From positions 1 to 26,309 of the forward strand of contig JAFOYH010000085.1 in NCBI GenBank assembly GCA_017391465.1: a stretch of DNA of 26,309 nt, written 5' to 3'. Positions 16,023 through 23,522 of this stretch are shown here, piece by piece. Position 1 is the first letter of the stretch; each line of letters begins with the position of its first letter. The stretch comes from Lachnospiraceae bacterium (GTDB taxonomy: Bacteria; Bacillota_A; Clostridia; Lachnospirales; Lachnospiraceae). The position numbers were made by a program, and so were the translations under genes. Under the pieces are notes generated by a model. It was not told the DNA's origin, made no database searches, and saw only the letters and a program-made list of their open reading frames with translations.

Positions 16023-16808
16023 CTATAGAATAACACTTTTTAAATATTCTGCATAGACATTTTGTATGATCGCCTCTTCTCCGAGTCCTTTTGTAATACA
16101 TTCCACCTGAAACCCTGCACGCTTAAATACATTCTTCCATGATCCGCCATTCGGACCCATTAAATCTTTTCGCACATGATACCCTGAAACAAGCATCAAG
16201 GGTAATATAACAACGCGATGATATTTTGCCTTTGATTTAATTTGTTCTAAAAGATCCGAAAGCGTCGGTCTCACTGAAAGTGTACCCACATAATAATTTG
16301 CATGCCCTTTATGCTGCAACACCTTCTGTATTCTCTGATAGATTGCATTCGTCTCTGTATCTATTCCATGTCCCACACAACAAATCGCTGTATCTTCGTC
16401 TTCATACAAACACCCCAGACTTTGAACACCATCTGCAAATACTTCAATATTTTCCGAACAGCTTAAAATGGGTTCGACCACACAAATTTTTTCGTAAAAT
16501 GTTTTATATCTTTCCACCATTTCCAATAATTTTTCATGACGCATCTCCTGAATCAGATGGGTCTGGATAATTGTCAGGTCTGTTATGCCATCCGTTATTA
16601 CACGTTCCAAAGCCTGACTCACTGTATCCACTCGAATTCCTTCTTTTTTCTCTATACGCTCAATGATAGACACCGATGTAAATGCCCGATATACTTTATG
16701 ATTTGGAAAGGCATTTGCAATCGCATTTTCAATGCCGCCGATCGCATTTTCCCGTTCTTGTTTATAACTGCTGCCATAGCTGACAACAAGGATTGCTTTA
16801 TGACTCAT
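16023..16808 (-). CDS. cbiK: Anaerobic sirohydrochlorin cobaltochelatase CbiK
   Basis: CbiK, 261 aa, inserts Co2+ into sirohydrochlorin in the anaerobic (early cobalt) cobalamin pathway. The metal-binding histidines are at the family positions: H147 in CCVGHGID and H211 in LMLVSGYHVRKDLMG, matching H145 and H207 of the Salmonella enzyme. The N-terminal KAILVVSYGSS is typical of the chelatase family. No other cobalamin gene is in the window, so it is an isolated copy here; a role with iron or nickel instead of cobalt is possible. It has a good promoter in front (16840-16868). The ATG follows AGGG. Confidence 0.9.
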   Translation of the reverse strand: MSHKAILVVSYGSSYKQERENAIGGIENAIANAFPNHKVYRAFTSVSIIERIEKKEGIRVDTVSQALERVITDGITDLTIIQTHLIQEMRHEKLLEMVERYKTFYEKICVVEPILSCSENIEVFADGVQSLGCLYEDEDTAICCVGHGIDTETNAIYQRIQKVLQHKGHANYYVGTLSVRPTLSDLLEQIKSKAKYHRVVILPLMLVSGYHVRKDLMGPNGGSWKNVFKRAGFQVECITKGLGEEAIIQNVYAEYLKSVIL

Positions 16809-16839
16809 CTATTTCCCTACCTTTTCATTGACAATCTTC

Positions 16840-16868
16840 AATATATAACAAAGACAGCTTAGCATCAA
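16840..16868 (-). promoter_or_regulatory. Promoter of cbiK
   Basis: TTGATG (16868-16863), a spacer of exactly 17, and TATATT (16845-16840) on the minus strand, about 32 bases before the cbiK start. A dyad ATTGA-N6-TCAAT (16842-16827) overlaps the -10 end and the transcription start; it resembles an imperfect Fnr/Crp-type site, so it may be an operator. No cobalamin riboswitch is present, as the transcribed leader is too short. Confidence 0.65.
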
Positions 16869-16888
16869 CTGCCAAACTGTCCTGCGTT

Positions 16889-17491
16889 CTATTCATGAAT
16901 ATGAAATTTTTCTTTAATGCATTCACACAGATACTGAGCTGTTCCTTCGAATCCAAGGAAACTGCTGTTGATCAGAATATCTTTGTGTTTTAAATCATCC
17001 GGTTCATAACCTGCATATCTTAAATGATAGGCAACTCTTGCTTCGTCCACATCTTCAATGCGTCGTTTTGCTTCTTTTTCCGGAATATTATATCTCTCGA
17101 TACATGTTTCAATTCGATCATCTTCCGGCGCATAAATGTAAATATTTACCACATTCGGAAAATCTCTCAAAATGTAGTCCGCACAACGGCCAACAATAAT
17201 GCAGCTCTGTTGTTCTGCGAGTTCCATAATAATTTGTTCCTGAACTTTAAAAATCTTATCCTGAATATCGCTTGTCTGATGACCAAAGCTAATTCCCATA
17301 AATTCAAAACGGCTTTCCGCTCGCTCTTCTTCATCTTCAATGGTGGATTCTAACATCCCCGTCTGTTCGGCTACTTTTTTTAAAATCTCACTATCATAAT
17401 ATTCGATTCCAAGAATCTCTGACATCTTTTTAGCAATCATCTGCCCCATACTGCCAAACTGTCTGGTAATGGTTATCGTATATTGCTCCAA
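16889..17491 (-). CDS. Cytidylate-kinase-like protein
   Basis: This 200-aa protein is a cytidylate-kinase-like P-loop protein common in Clostridia. The start TITITRQFGSMGQMIAKKM carries a changed Walker A (SMGQMI in place of GxGKS/T). SCIIVGRCADYIL, a strand with VNIYIYAPEDDRIE, and the Arg/His-rich lid (EAKRRIEDVDEARVAYHLRYAG) follow. Whether it still phosphorylates CMP is uncertain, because the P-loop has no Lys after the Gly. The start codon is TTG at 17491, with GGGGG 8 bases before it; the ATG a little upstream runs straight into a stop. It stands alone, 45 bases after abgA. Confidence 0.8.
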   Translation of the reverse strand: MEQYTITITRQFGSMGQMIAKKMSEILGIEYYDSEILKKVAEQTGMLESTIEDEEERAESRFEFMGISFGHQTSDIQDKIFKVQEQIIMELAEQQSCIIVGRCADYILRDFPNVVNIYIYAPEDDRIETCIERYNIPEKEAKRRIEDVDEARVAYHLRYAGYEPDDLKHKDILINSSFLGFEGTAQYLCECIKEKFHIHE

Positions 17492-17536
17492 CTATTATTC
17501 CCCCATAATGAAATACAAATTTGAATATCGTATTTA

Positions 17537-18817
17537 TTATACATCATAACTTCCGCTTATGATACAGTCATTTTGTTTTTTTACCAATAATTTAGCATAA
17601 AATTCCGCCATTAAAGGAAGTACGTCTTCATTAAAATCAAAACATGGATGATGATGCTCTGCTGCAAGTTCTGTACCAAACATAAAATAAGCAGCTTTTC
17701 CTCCCTGTTGCTGAACACGATTCATCATAGTAACCACATCTTCTGAAGCACTAAATTCTGCTTCGTGTATAAACTTATCCCCTATTCCCATCTCGCAGGC
17801 CACATCATATCCACTGCATGCAAGCATTTGATCACTTTTTCCTGTAACAACATCCCCAACAACTTTAATTTCACAAATAACATCATGATCTTTTCCAGTT
17901 CCCTGTGCTGTCTTACATATCTTTTCCTTCATATATAAGTTACTTTCTGATGTAACTCCTCGAGTTTCCACTTCCAGATAAGCTTCATCTGCAATAATAT
18001 TGCGACCGTTTCCACTCACTAAGCGCCCCACGTTCATCCGCGTATCTTTCCGTAGTTTTTCTGGACAGGCTTTATAAAATTCATATGCTTTTACAGTAAA
18101 TTCTGCTGCAGCAAGCAACGCATTACGACCTGTTTCAGGCGCATTCGCTGCATGTGCTGCAATCCCGTGAAAATAAACATTCATCTTTGTCGACGCCATA
18201 AAACCTCTGATACATACACCAATCCGTCCAAGTTCGCGACACCCGATACCAATATGACCACTGTAAAATTCATCCACGTTATCAAGCCATCCCTTGGAAA
18301 CAATGGACTGTGATCCTTTGCAGCCTTCTTCCGCCGGCTGAAAAATCAATCGGATTTCTCCTCCGATTTCGCTTTTATGCTCACTCAATATTTCTGCCAG
18401 GCCAAGACCAACTGCCATGTGTCCATCATGACCACAAGCATGCATGACTCCATCATTTTTTGAACAATAAGTCTGATTTTTTTCATTCAAAGTCTCATGA
18501 ATCGGTAAAGCGTCCATATCAAAACGAAGTGCTGTCACTTTAGGTTTACTTGCATTTTTCGATACTGCCGTTCCCTTAAGTACTCCAATAACACCTGTAC
18601 AAAAATTTACATTTTTCGGAACATCCATACGAGAATCGTTATCACAAACATCGAATCCCACATACACTTTATATCCTAATTCCCTAAGACATCCAGCAAT
18701 TTTATCTGTAGTCCTTTGTTCCATCCACCCTAATTCAGGATGACGATGAAAATCTCTTCGGTAGCTAATAATTTTCTGTTTTAACATTTCATTTACAAAA
18801 AAATATTGAATCTCCAT
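17537..18817 (-). CDS. abgA: M20 amidohydrolase, AbgA-like
   Basis: This 426-aa metal-dependent amidohydrolase of the M20 family closely resembles AbgA, the A subunit of p-aminobenzoyl-glutamate hydrolase, over its full length. Shared blocks include DSRM (61-64), MHACGHDGH with metal ligands C128 and H130, LIFQPAEEG (158-165, catalytic Glu), SGHIGIG (H188), GFMASTKMNVYFHGIAAHAA and the C-terminal FMFGTELAAEHHHPCFDF. It would cut an N-acylated amino acid such as p-aminobenzoyl-glutamate. In E. coli AbgA works with AbgB, which is not nearby, so the substrate is open. The frame goes up to 18850, but that ATG is in the loop of a hairpin (18832-18863). GAGG lies before the ATG at 18817, which also matches the E. 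coli AbgA start. Confidence 0.8.
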   Translation of the reverse strand: MEIQYFFVNEMLKQKIISYRRDFHRHPELGWMEQRTTDKIAGCLRELGYKVYVGFDVCDNDSRMDVPKNVNFCTGVIGVLKGTAVSKNASKPKVTALRFDMDALPIHETLNEKNQTYCSKNDGVMHACGHDGHMAVGLGLAEILSEHKSEIGGEIRLIFQPAEEGCKGSQSIVSKGWLDNVDEFYSGHIGIGCRELGRIGVCIRGFMASTKMNVYFHGIAAHAANAPETGRNALLAAAEFTVKAYEFYKACPEKLRKDTRMNVGRLVSGNGRNIIADEAYLEVETRGVTSESNLYMKEKICKTAQGTGKDHDVICEIKVVGDVVTGKSDQMLACSGYDVACEMGIGDKFIHEAEFSASEDVVTMMNRVQQQGGKAAYFMFGTELAAEHHHPCFDFNEDVLPLMAEFYAKLLVKKQNDCIISGSYDV

Positions 18818-18831
18818 ATCAACCTCATGAA

Positions 18832-18863
18832 AAGGCACCGAAGTTTTCATACTTCGATGCCTT
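18832..18863 (-). terminator. Hairpin between rbsD and abgA, weak terminator
   Basis: A 13-bp stem: on the minus strand AAGGCATCGAAGT (18863-18851) with ACTTCGGTGCCTT (18844-18832), loop of 6, followed by only four U. The single mismatch is a G-U pair in minus-strand RNA but A-C in the plus strand, so the structure is made for minus-strand RNA. It lies right after rbsD and 15 bases before the abgA start, so it could end rbsD transcripts or lower abgA expression. Confidence 0.65.
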
Positions 18864-18879
18864 AAATAAATACTCCGTA

Positions 18880-19284
18880 TTATGCGAAAATACAGCCGGA
18901 CTGTAAAATTACATTCGCATAAGGTGTTGTTTCACCTGTACGGATGACTGCTTTACAATCCTTTGTCTGAGCTTTAAGTTCAACATGTGTTACGAATTCT
19001 ACTTCAACTTCCTGTCCTGCAAAAAGTTCTTCGATTTCTGCCAAAACTTTAGGATTCTGAGTTTTGATCTCTTCTGCAAGAATGATTTTTTCGACTTTCA
19101 TATCCGCTGCGATTACTTTTAATGTATCCATAAATGTTGGAACACCAAATGTCAATGCAAGATCGATTCTTTCGGTTTCATCCGGAATTGGAAGCCCACA
19201 GTCTCCAACACAAATGCAATCCGTATGACCCATGTAAGATAATACTCTGGAAATATCTGCATTTAAAATACCCTGTCTTTTCAT
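18880..19284 (-). CDS. rbsD: D-ribose pyranase RbsD
   Basis: RbsD, 134 aa, catalyses the interconversion of beta-pyran and beta-furan forms of D-ribose (and fucose-type relatives in the FucU/RbsD family). The start MKRQGILNADISRVLSYMGHTD places the catalytic histidine at position 20, as in the family. CVGDCGLPIP, RIDLALTFGVPTF and the C-terminal RTGETTPYANVILQSGC are further signatures. No rbs transport genes or ribokinase are next to it. The frame opens nine codons earlier, but AGGGGG lies about 9 bases before the ATG at 19284. It has its own promoter (19330-19338). Confidence 0.93.
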   Translation of the reverse strand: MKRQGILNADISRVLSYMGHTDCICVGDCGLPIPDETERIDLALTFGVPTFMDTLKVIAADMKVEKIILAEEIKTQNPKVLAEIEELFAGQEVEVEFVTHVELKAQTKDCKAVIRTGETTPYANVILQSGCIFA

Positions 19285-19329
19285 AATAAAGTTCCCCCTG
19301 TCTCTTTTCACGTTTCATATATGCTTATT

Positions 19330-19338
19330 ATTATATCA
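19330..19338 (-). promoter_or_regulatory. Extended -10 promoter of rbsD
   Basis: The minus strand reads TGATATAAT, an extended -10, about 46 bases before the rbsD ATG and just after the fprA terminator on the coordinate scale. The -35 position holds only TGGAAA, so the extended TG would make up for it. Confidence 0.6.
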
Positions 19339-19360
19339 TCAACTGAATTCTATTTCCATT

Positions 19361-19399
19361 AAAAAGGTCGCAAAGAGGAGAAATATCTTTGCGACCTTT
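19361..19399 (-). terminator. Terminator of the acyl-CoA dehydrogenase/fprA operon
   Basis: A perfect 13-bp stem: AAAGGTCGCAAAG (19363-19375) with CTTTGCGACCTTT (19387-19399), an 11-nt loop and five U on the minus strand. It lies 36 bases after the fprA stop. Confidence 0.92.
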
Positions 19400-19434
19400 A
19401 CCTATAGAAAAGTGTGAAATAATGGAATAGCAAA

Positions 19435-20643
19435 TTATTGTTTATTAATCGATTCAATCAATGCATCTGCAAGAGATACAAATTCCGGTTCGTTGGATTC
19501 GTTTGCAGAAGAGTTGATTGTCACCTGGGAGTCCAGAACAAGACATTCTTTGAAATTATCCTCCACATAATTTTTCATTAAACCACCGGATTTAATTGCC
19601 CATGTACCATTTTCAATGATACCAAAGGTACGTTTCTGGAAATTCAGTCCTTTCAAATGATGCAGGAAATCATACATTACCGGATAAATATTTAAATTAT
19701 ATGTTACAGATGCTAAAACGATATGGCTGTACTTAAAAGCTTCGGCTACCAACTGGGATACATGTGTATTGGATACATCATAGACTGCCACATTTGTCAT
19801 ACCTTTATCACAGAGTGTGGATGCCAGCTGCTGAGCTGCCGCTTCTGTATTGCCATACATGGATGCATAGACAATCATAACACCTTTTTCTTCCGGTTCA
19901 TAGCGACTCCATTTATCATGTTTGTCAATGTAATAGTCGAGATTTGTACGCCAAACCGGACCGTGAAGCGGACAGAACATCTTAATTGGCACGGTTGCAG
20001 CTTTTTTAAGTAAATGTTGAACAAATGGGCCATATTTTCCAACGATGTTTGTGAAATATCTTCTTGCGTCATCAATCCAGTCTCTGTCAAAATTCACTTC
20101 GTCATTGAAAAGTTTACCATCAAGGGAACCGAAACTGCCAAAAGCATCTGCTGAAAACAACACGCCGTTTGTTGTGTCAAAGCTTACCATAGCTTCCGGC
20201 CAGTGAACCATCGGTGCTGCTACGAATGTAATGGTATGTTTACCAAAGCATCTCACATCGCCCTCTTTAACCTCATCCTTGCGGCCTTCCACATTAAATC
20301 CAAACTGATGCATAAACATAAAGGACTTTTCATTACTGATCACTTTACAATTTGGATAACGGATAAGCACTTCTTCCATGGATGCCGCATGATCCGGCTC
20401 CATATGATTAATAATTAAATAGTCTAAATCTCTGCCATCCAATACTTCTTCCACGTTTTTCAAAAACTCTCTGCATCCGGACCAGTCCACCGTATCAAAC
20501 AATACAGTCTGCTCATCCATTAAAAGATAAGAGTTATAGGAAACACCACGTGGAATTGGATGAATATTTTCAAATAAGTGAAGACGTTTGTCGTTAACGC
20601 CAACCCAATATAAATCTTCTGTAACTTTTCTTACACAACTCAT
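19435..20643 (-). CDS. fprA: Flavodiiron protein (FprA-type oxidoreductase)
   Basis: This 402-aa A-type flavoprotein has a metallo-beta-lactamase-like diiron domain (1-250) and a flavodoxin domain (from 254: IVYASMYGNTEA at 257-268 binds FMN phosphate). All six diiron ligands are in place with the family spacing: H80-x-E82-x-D84, H147, D166 and H227. Such enzymes reduce O2 to water or NO to N2O in the cytoplasm, with electrons usually from rubredoxin. There is no rubredoxin domain on this protein, but one sits on the fusion protein encoded 19 bases upstream. The frame opens two codons earlier at a TTG; I chose the ATG at 20643 with AGGAGG 8 bases before it. Confidence 0.95.
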   Translation of the reverse strand: MSCVRKVTEDLYWVGVNDKRLHLFENIHPIPRGVSYNSYLLMDEQTVLFDTVDWSGCREFLKNVEEVLDGRDLDYLIINHMEPDHAASMEEVLIRYPNCKVISNEKSFMFMHQFGFNVEGRKDEVKEGDVRCFGKHTITFVAAPMVHWPEAMVSFDTTNGVLFSADAFGSFGSLDGKLFNDEVNFDRDWIDDARRYFTNIVGKYGPFVQHLLKKAATVPIKMFCPLHGPVWRTNLDYYIDKHDKWSRYEPEEKGVMIVYASMYGNTEAAAQQLASTLCDKGMTNVAVYDVSNTHVSQLVAEAFKYSHIVLASVTYNLNIYPVMYDFLHHLKGLNFQKRTFGIIENGTWAIKSGGLMKNYVEDNFKECLVLDSQVTINSSANESNEPEFVSLADALIESINKQ

Positions 20644-20662
20644 ATTCAAATCCTCCTGTTTT

Positions 20663-22585
20663 CTATACTTCTACCGAAGATGAAATAAAATTCACTTTTT
20701 CTTCGCCACAGTCCGGACATGTCCATTCTTCTGCCAGATCTTTGAATTTTGTTCCAGGTGCAACTTCACCTTCTTCGTCACCAAGTTCCGGAATATATTC
20801 ATATCCACAACCAAGACATACATAACGACCCACTGGTGCCGGTTTCGGTTCTGCCGGAACTTTGCGTTTCATTTTCACCATTGGAGGTGCCGGCTGTTTT
20901 GGATTGCCATCATCTAACGCTTCTGCCAACAGTGGAAGAATCACATTGACGTCACCTACAATGCCATAATCCGCATTTTTGAAAATAGGAGCATTTGCAT
21001 TTGTATTAATTGCTACGATTGTTGCCGCATCTTTGATGCCTTTGAGATGCTGCATTGCACCGGAAATACCGCATGCAATATAAAGATTTCCGGTAAATTT
21101 CTGACCACTCATACCAACATAACGGTTAATTGGAAGATACCGAAGCTGTTCTGCCACCGGTCTGGAAGAACCGATCGCTGCTCCGGCTGCTGCTGCAAGG
21201 TTTCGAACAAGCTGCATATTTTCTTCAGTGCCGATTCCCTTACCTGCACTGACAACACGTTCTGCCTGAATAATCGGAGTATCCATGTCAATACCCACGG
21301 AAAAATCATGCCCATCTGCTTTAAGCGCAGAAACTAACTGTTCCACCTGCTCTTCCGGAGAACCGGCGAACATCACTTTTTTACGAGGACCTGTAATTGC
21401 AGATTTCTTTTTAACCACTGCTGGCACTGTAGAAGCTTTTGCTGCTTTTCCAAGGATATGCGCTGCAATAACAACATTCTGAATTTCATTTGTACCTTCA
21501 TAAATTGTACAGATTCGTGCATCACGATATGCACGTTCTACTTCCATACCCTTCATATAACCGTTGCCGCCAAATACCTGAAGAGCTTCATTACATACTT
21601 CAAGAGCAATATCGGAGGCGTATTTCTTAGCCATTGCGGATTCCATGCCGTATGGCTTATGATTTTCTTTTAATTCCGCAGCACTGTATACAAGAAATCT
21701 TGCTGCACGAAGTTTTGTCGCCATCTCTGCAATCTTGAACTGAATGGCCTGAATCTGTGCGATCGGTGCATTGAACTGTTCACGTTCTTTTGCATATTCA
21801 ACTGCCGCTTCATAAGCACCCTGCGCAATGCCAAGGGCCTGAGCTGCAATACCAATACGACCGCCATCCAATGTGGACATGGCAATCTTAAATCCATCCC
21901 CTTCTTTTCCAAGGAGATTTTCTTTTGGAATCTTCACATTATTGAAAAGAAGCTGTCTTGTTGCCGATGATCGGATACCCATCTTGTCATAATGATCGCC
22001 AAATGTAAATCCTTCCCAGCCTTTTTCAACGATAAATGCACTGATACCTTTTGTTCCAATGTCCGGTGTTGTTACAGCAAAAATAATATATGTATCTGCT
22101 TCACCGCCATTTGTAATAAATATTTTTTCACCATTTAAGATGTAATAATCACCCTGAAGTTCAGCGGTTGTTTCCGTACCGCCTGCATCCGAACCGGCAT
22201 TCGGCTCTGTCAATCCAAATGCACCAATTTTTTCTCCTTTTGCAAGAGGTACTAAATATTTCTGTTTCTGTTCTTCTGTTCCATAAGCATAAATCGGATA
22301 TGCACCAAGGGAAACATGGGCAGATAAAATAACACCTGTTCCGCCGTCTACACGTGATAATTCTTCAACAGCAATGGCATAACTTAATGTGTCTTTTCCC
22401 ATTCCACCGTATTCTTCCGGAAACGGAATACCTAAAAACCCCTGTGCTCCAAAATCATAAATCTGTTCTCTTGGGAATTCATTACCCTGATCAAGCATAA
22501 ATGCAATCGGCTTAATTTCTCTTTCTGCCCATTCGCGAATCTTCCCGCGTAATTCTTCATGTTCCTGAGTCGTTGTAAAATACAT
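20663..22585 (-). CDS. Acyl-CoA dehydrogenase / EtfA FAD domain / rubredoxin fusion
   Basis: A 640-aa three-part protein. Residues 1-380 are a short-chain (butyryl-type) acyl-CoA dehydrogenase: FGLTEPNAGSDAGG (123-136), NGEKIFITNGG, EREQFNAPIA and the catalytic base E363 in IYEGTNEIQ. Residues about 441-560 are the C-terminal FAD-binding domain of electron transfer flavoprotein alpha: ERVVSAGKGIG, GSSRPVAEQ, LYIACGISGAMQH, NTNANAPIFKNADYGIVGD. Residues 587-634 are a rubredoxin with iron ligands C590, C593, C623, C626 (VCLGCGY, WTCPDCGEE). The EtfA N-terminal domain and EtfB are missing. The protein could pass electrons from acyl-CoA through two FADs to one iron, and then to the flavodiiron protein encoded 19 bases later. 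A reverse role as enoyl-CoA reductase fed by rubredoxin is possible. The ATG follows GGGAGGAGG. Confidence 0.95.
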   Translation of the reverse strand: MYFTTTQEHEELRGKIREWAEREIKPIAFMLDQGNEFPREQIYDFGAQGFLGIPFPEEYGGMGKDTLSYAIAVEELSRVDGGTGVILSAHVSLGAYPIYAYGTEEQKQKYLVPLAKGEKIGAFGLTEPNAGSDAGGTETTAELQGDYYILNGEKIFITNGGEADTYIIFAVTTPDIGTKGISAFIVEKGWEGFTFGDHYDKMGIRSSATRQLLFNNVKIPKENLLGKEGDGFKIAMSTLDGGRIGIAAQALGIAQGAYEAAVEYAKEREQFNAPIAQIQAIQFKIAEMATKLRAARFLVYSAAELKENHKPYGMESAMAKKYASDIALEVCNEALQVFGGNGYMKGMEVERAYRDARICTIYEGTNEIQNVVIAAHILGKAAKASTVPAVVKKKSAITGPRKKVMFAGSPEEQVEQLVSALKADGHDFSVGIDMDTPIIQAERVVSAGKGIGTEENMQLVRNLAAAAGAAIGSSRPVAEQLRYLPINRYVGMSGQKFTGNLYIACGISGAMQHLKGIKDAATIVAINTNANAPIFKNADYGIVGDVNVILPLLAEALDDGNPKQPAPPMVKMKRKVPAEPKPAPVGRYVCLGCGYEYIPELGDEEGEVAPGTKFKDLAEEWTCPDCGEEKVNFISSSVEV

Positions 22586-22692
22586 GATGTTGGCCTCCTC
22601 CCATAATCATCAACGGCTACTTTGTCCGTCTATACGCTTTGCGCTGATATGTAATGTTTATTTCAATAATAAGATTCATTACTAATTACTTA

Positions 22693-22710
22693 TGTATATG
22701 ATTATATACA
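22693..22710. promoter_or_regulatory. Palindrome, possible Crp/Fnr-type operator
   Basis: TGTATAT-GATT-ATATACA is a perfect 7-bp inverted repeat with a 4-base centre, the geometry of Fnr-type sites (5-bp arms, 4-base spacer). It lies between the Crp/Fnr-type regulator gene and the dehydrogenase/fprA operon, about 110 bases before the dehydrogenase start. On the minus strand it contains TATAAT (22706-22701), so a protein bound here would cover a possible -10. The sequence is very AT-rich, so chance cannot be excluded. Confidence 0.4.
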
Positions 22711-22753
22711 AAAAAAATCTCATGTATGTAACCGAAGTTACGTACACGAGATT
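22709..22753 (-). terminator. Terminator of the Crp/Fnr-type regulator gene
   Basis: The stem starts within the stop codon: minus strand AATCTCGTGTACGTAAC (22753-22737), loop TTCG closed by C-G (a very stable tetraloop), then the matching arm 22732-22716, and eight T (22717-22710). One A-C mismatch and one G-U pair interrupt 17 positions. Confidence 0.92.
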
Positions 22754-23429
22754 AATTGCAAAAATTTTCTATTTTCTCATAATTGATAATCTTCATATAA
22801 TTTCGACCAACATCAATCATTTCTTCACTTTGCATCCGCATAAGTGCCCTTGAAAGGGATGGTCTGGCAACTCCAAGATAATCTGCCAGTTCTTCTCGAT
22901 TCATTTTCAGATGTACCATACCATCTTCATCCGCTTCATCCATAAGCCATATGGAAATGCGTTCCTTCAAAGATGATGCGCTGACAATATTAAGTTTCTT
23001 AACAGACAACCACTCCTTTGTGGCAAGTATTCCAAGAATATTTCGCATAAGGATCTGATGATGTCCGCAATTTTCCGCACAAAAGCTATAAAAAAATGTA
23101 CACGGTATCTCCAACACTTCGATATCTGTCGATGCCTGTGCACCATACTGATACGTCATAGTATCTCCAAAAATATAGTGTTCGCCAAAAATTTGACCTT
23201 CCTCTACTTCATAAAGTGTATTTTTTCGTCCGGATATCAGATGTTTAACAATCATCACTCGCCCTTTTACAAGGACATACAAACAACAGGCATCTTCTTC
23301 CTCATGAAAAATCATCGCTCCTTTTTTATATCGCTTAAATCTGGATTTAGAACATTCAAGCATTCTCTCTAAATGATCCGGAGCAATTCCCTGAAATAAT
23401 TTATGTTTTCGAATATCTTCACAGTTCAC
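22752..23429 (-). CDS. Crp/Fnr-family transcriptional regulator
   Basis: This 225-aa regulator has an N-terminal cyclic-nucleotide-binding-like beta barrel (15-115: GAMIFHEEEDACCLYVLVKGRV, GQIFGEHYIFGD), a long dimer helix and a C-terminal winged helix (about 150-220) with NREELADYLGVARPSLSRALMRMQ as the recognition region. Cysteines and histidines at 110-124 (C110, C117, C121, H123, H124 in SFCAENCGHHQ) resemble Clostridia relatives that may sense redox, metal or haem; the signal is not known. It is a likely regulator of the downstream fusion/fprA operon. The start is GTG with GAGG 7 bases upstream. Its own terminator separates it from that operon. Confidence 0.88.
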   Translation of the reverse strand: MNCEDIRKHKLFQGIAPDHLERMLECSKSRFKRYKKGAMIFHEEEDACCLYVLVKGRVMIVKHLISGRKNTLYEVEEGQIFGEHYIFGDTMTYQYGAQASTDIEVLEIPCTFFYSFCAENCGHHQILMRNILGILATKEWLSVKKLNIVSASSLKERISIWLMDEADEDGMVHLKMNREELADYLGVARPSLSRALMRMQSEEMIDVGRNYMKIINYEKIENFCN

Positions 23430-23452
23430 AGAATCACCTCAACTTTTGATTC

Positions 23453-23461
23453 ATTATATCA
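23453..23461 (-). promoter_or_regulatory. Extended -10 promoter of the regulator gene
   Basis: The minus strand reads TGATATAAT about 24 bases before the GTG start; the -35 position is poor. The -10 is flanked by TGAT and ATCA, a small dyad with 7 bases between, which could allow autoregulation. Confidence 0.5.
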
Positions 23462-23522
23462 TGAGGTATTTTCATTGAAAGTTGCTTTTGCGACTTTTAT
23501 GTACTTATTTAACTCTTACATT

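Noticed and set aside
15973..16101. 43-codon N-terminal extension of the nitroreductase
   Set aside because: It overlaps the cbiK end, has no family similarity, and a proper ribosome binding site lies before the ATG at 15972.
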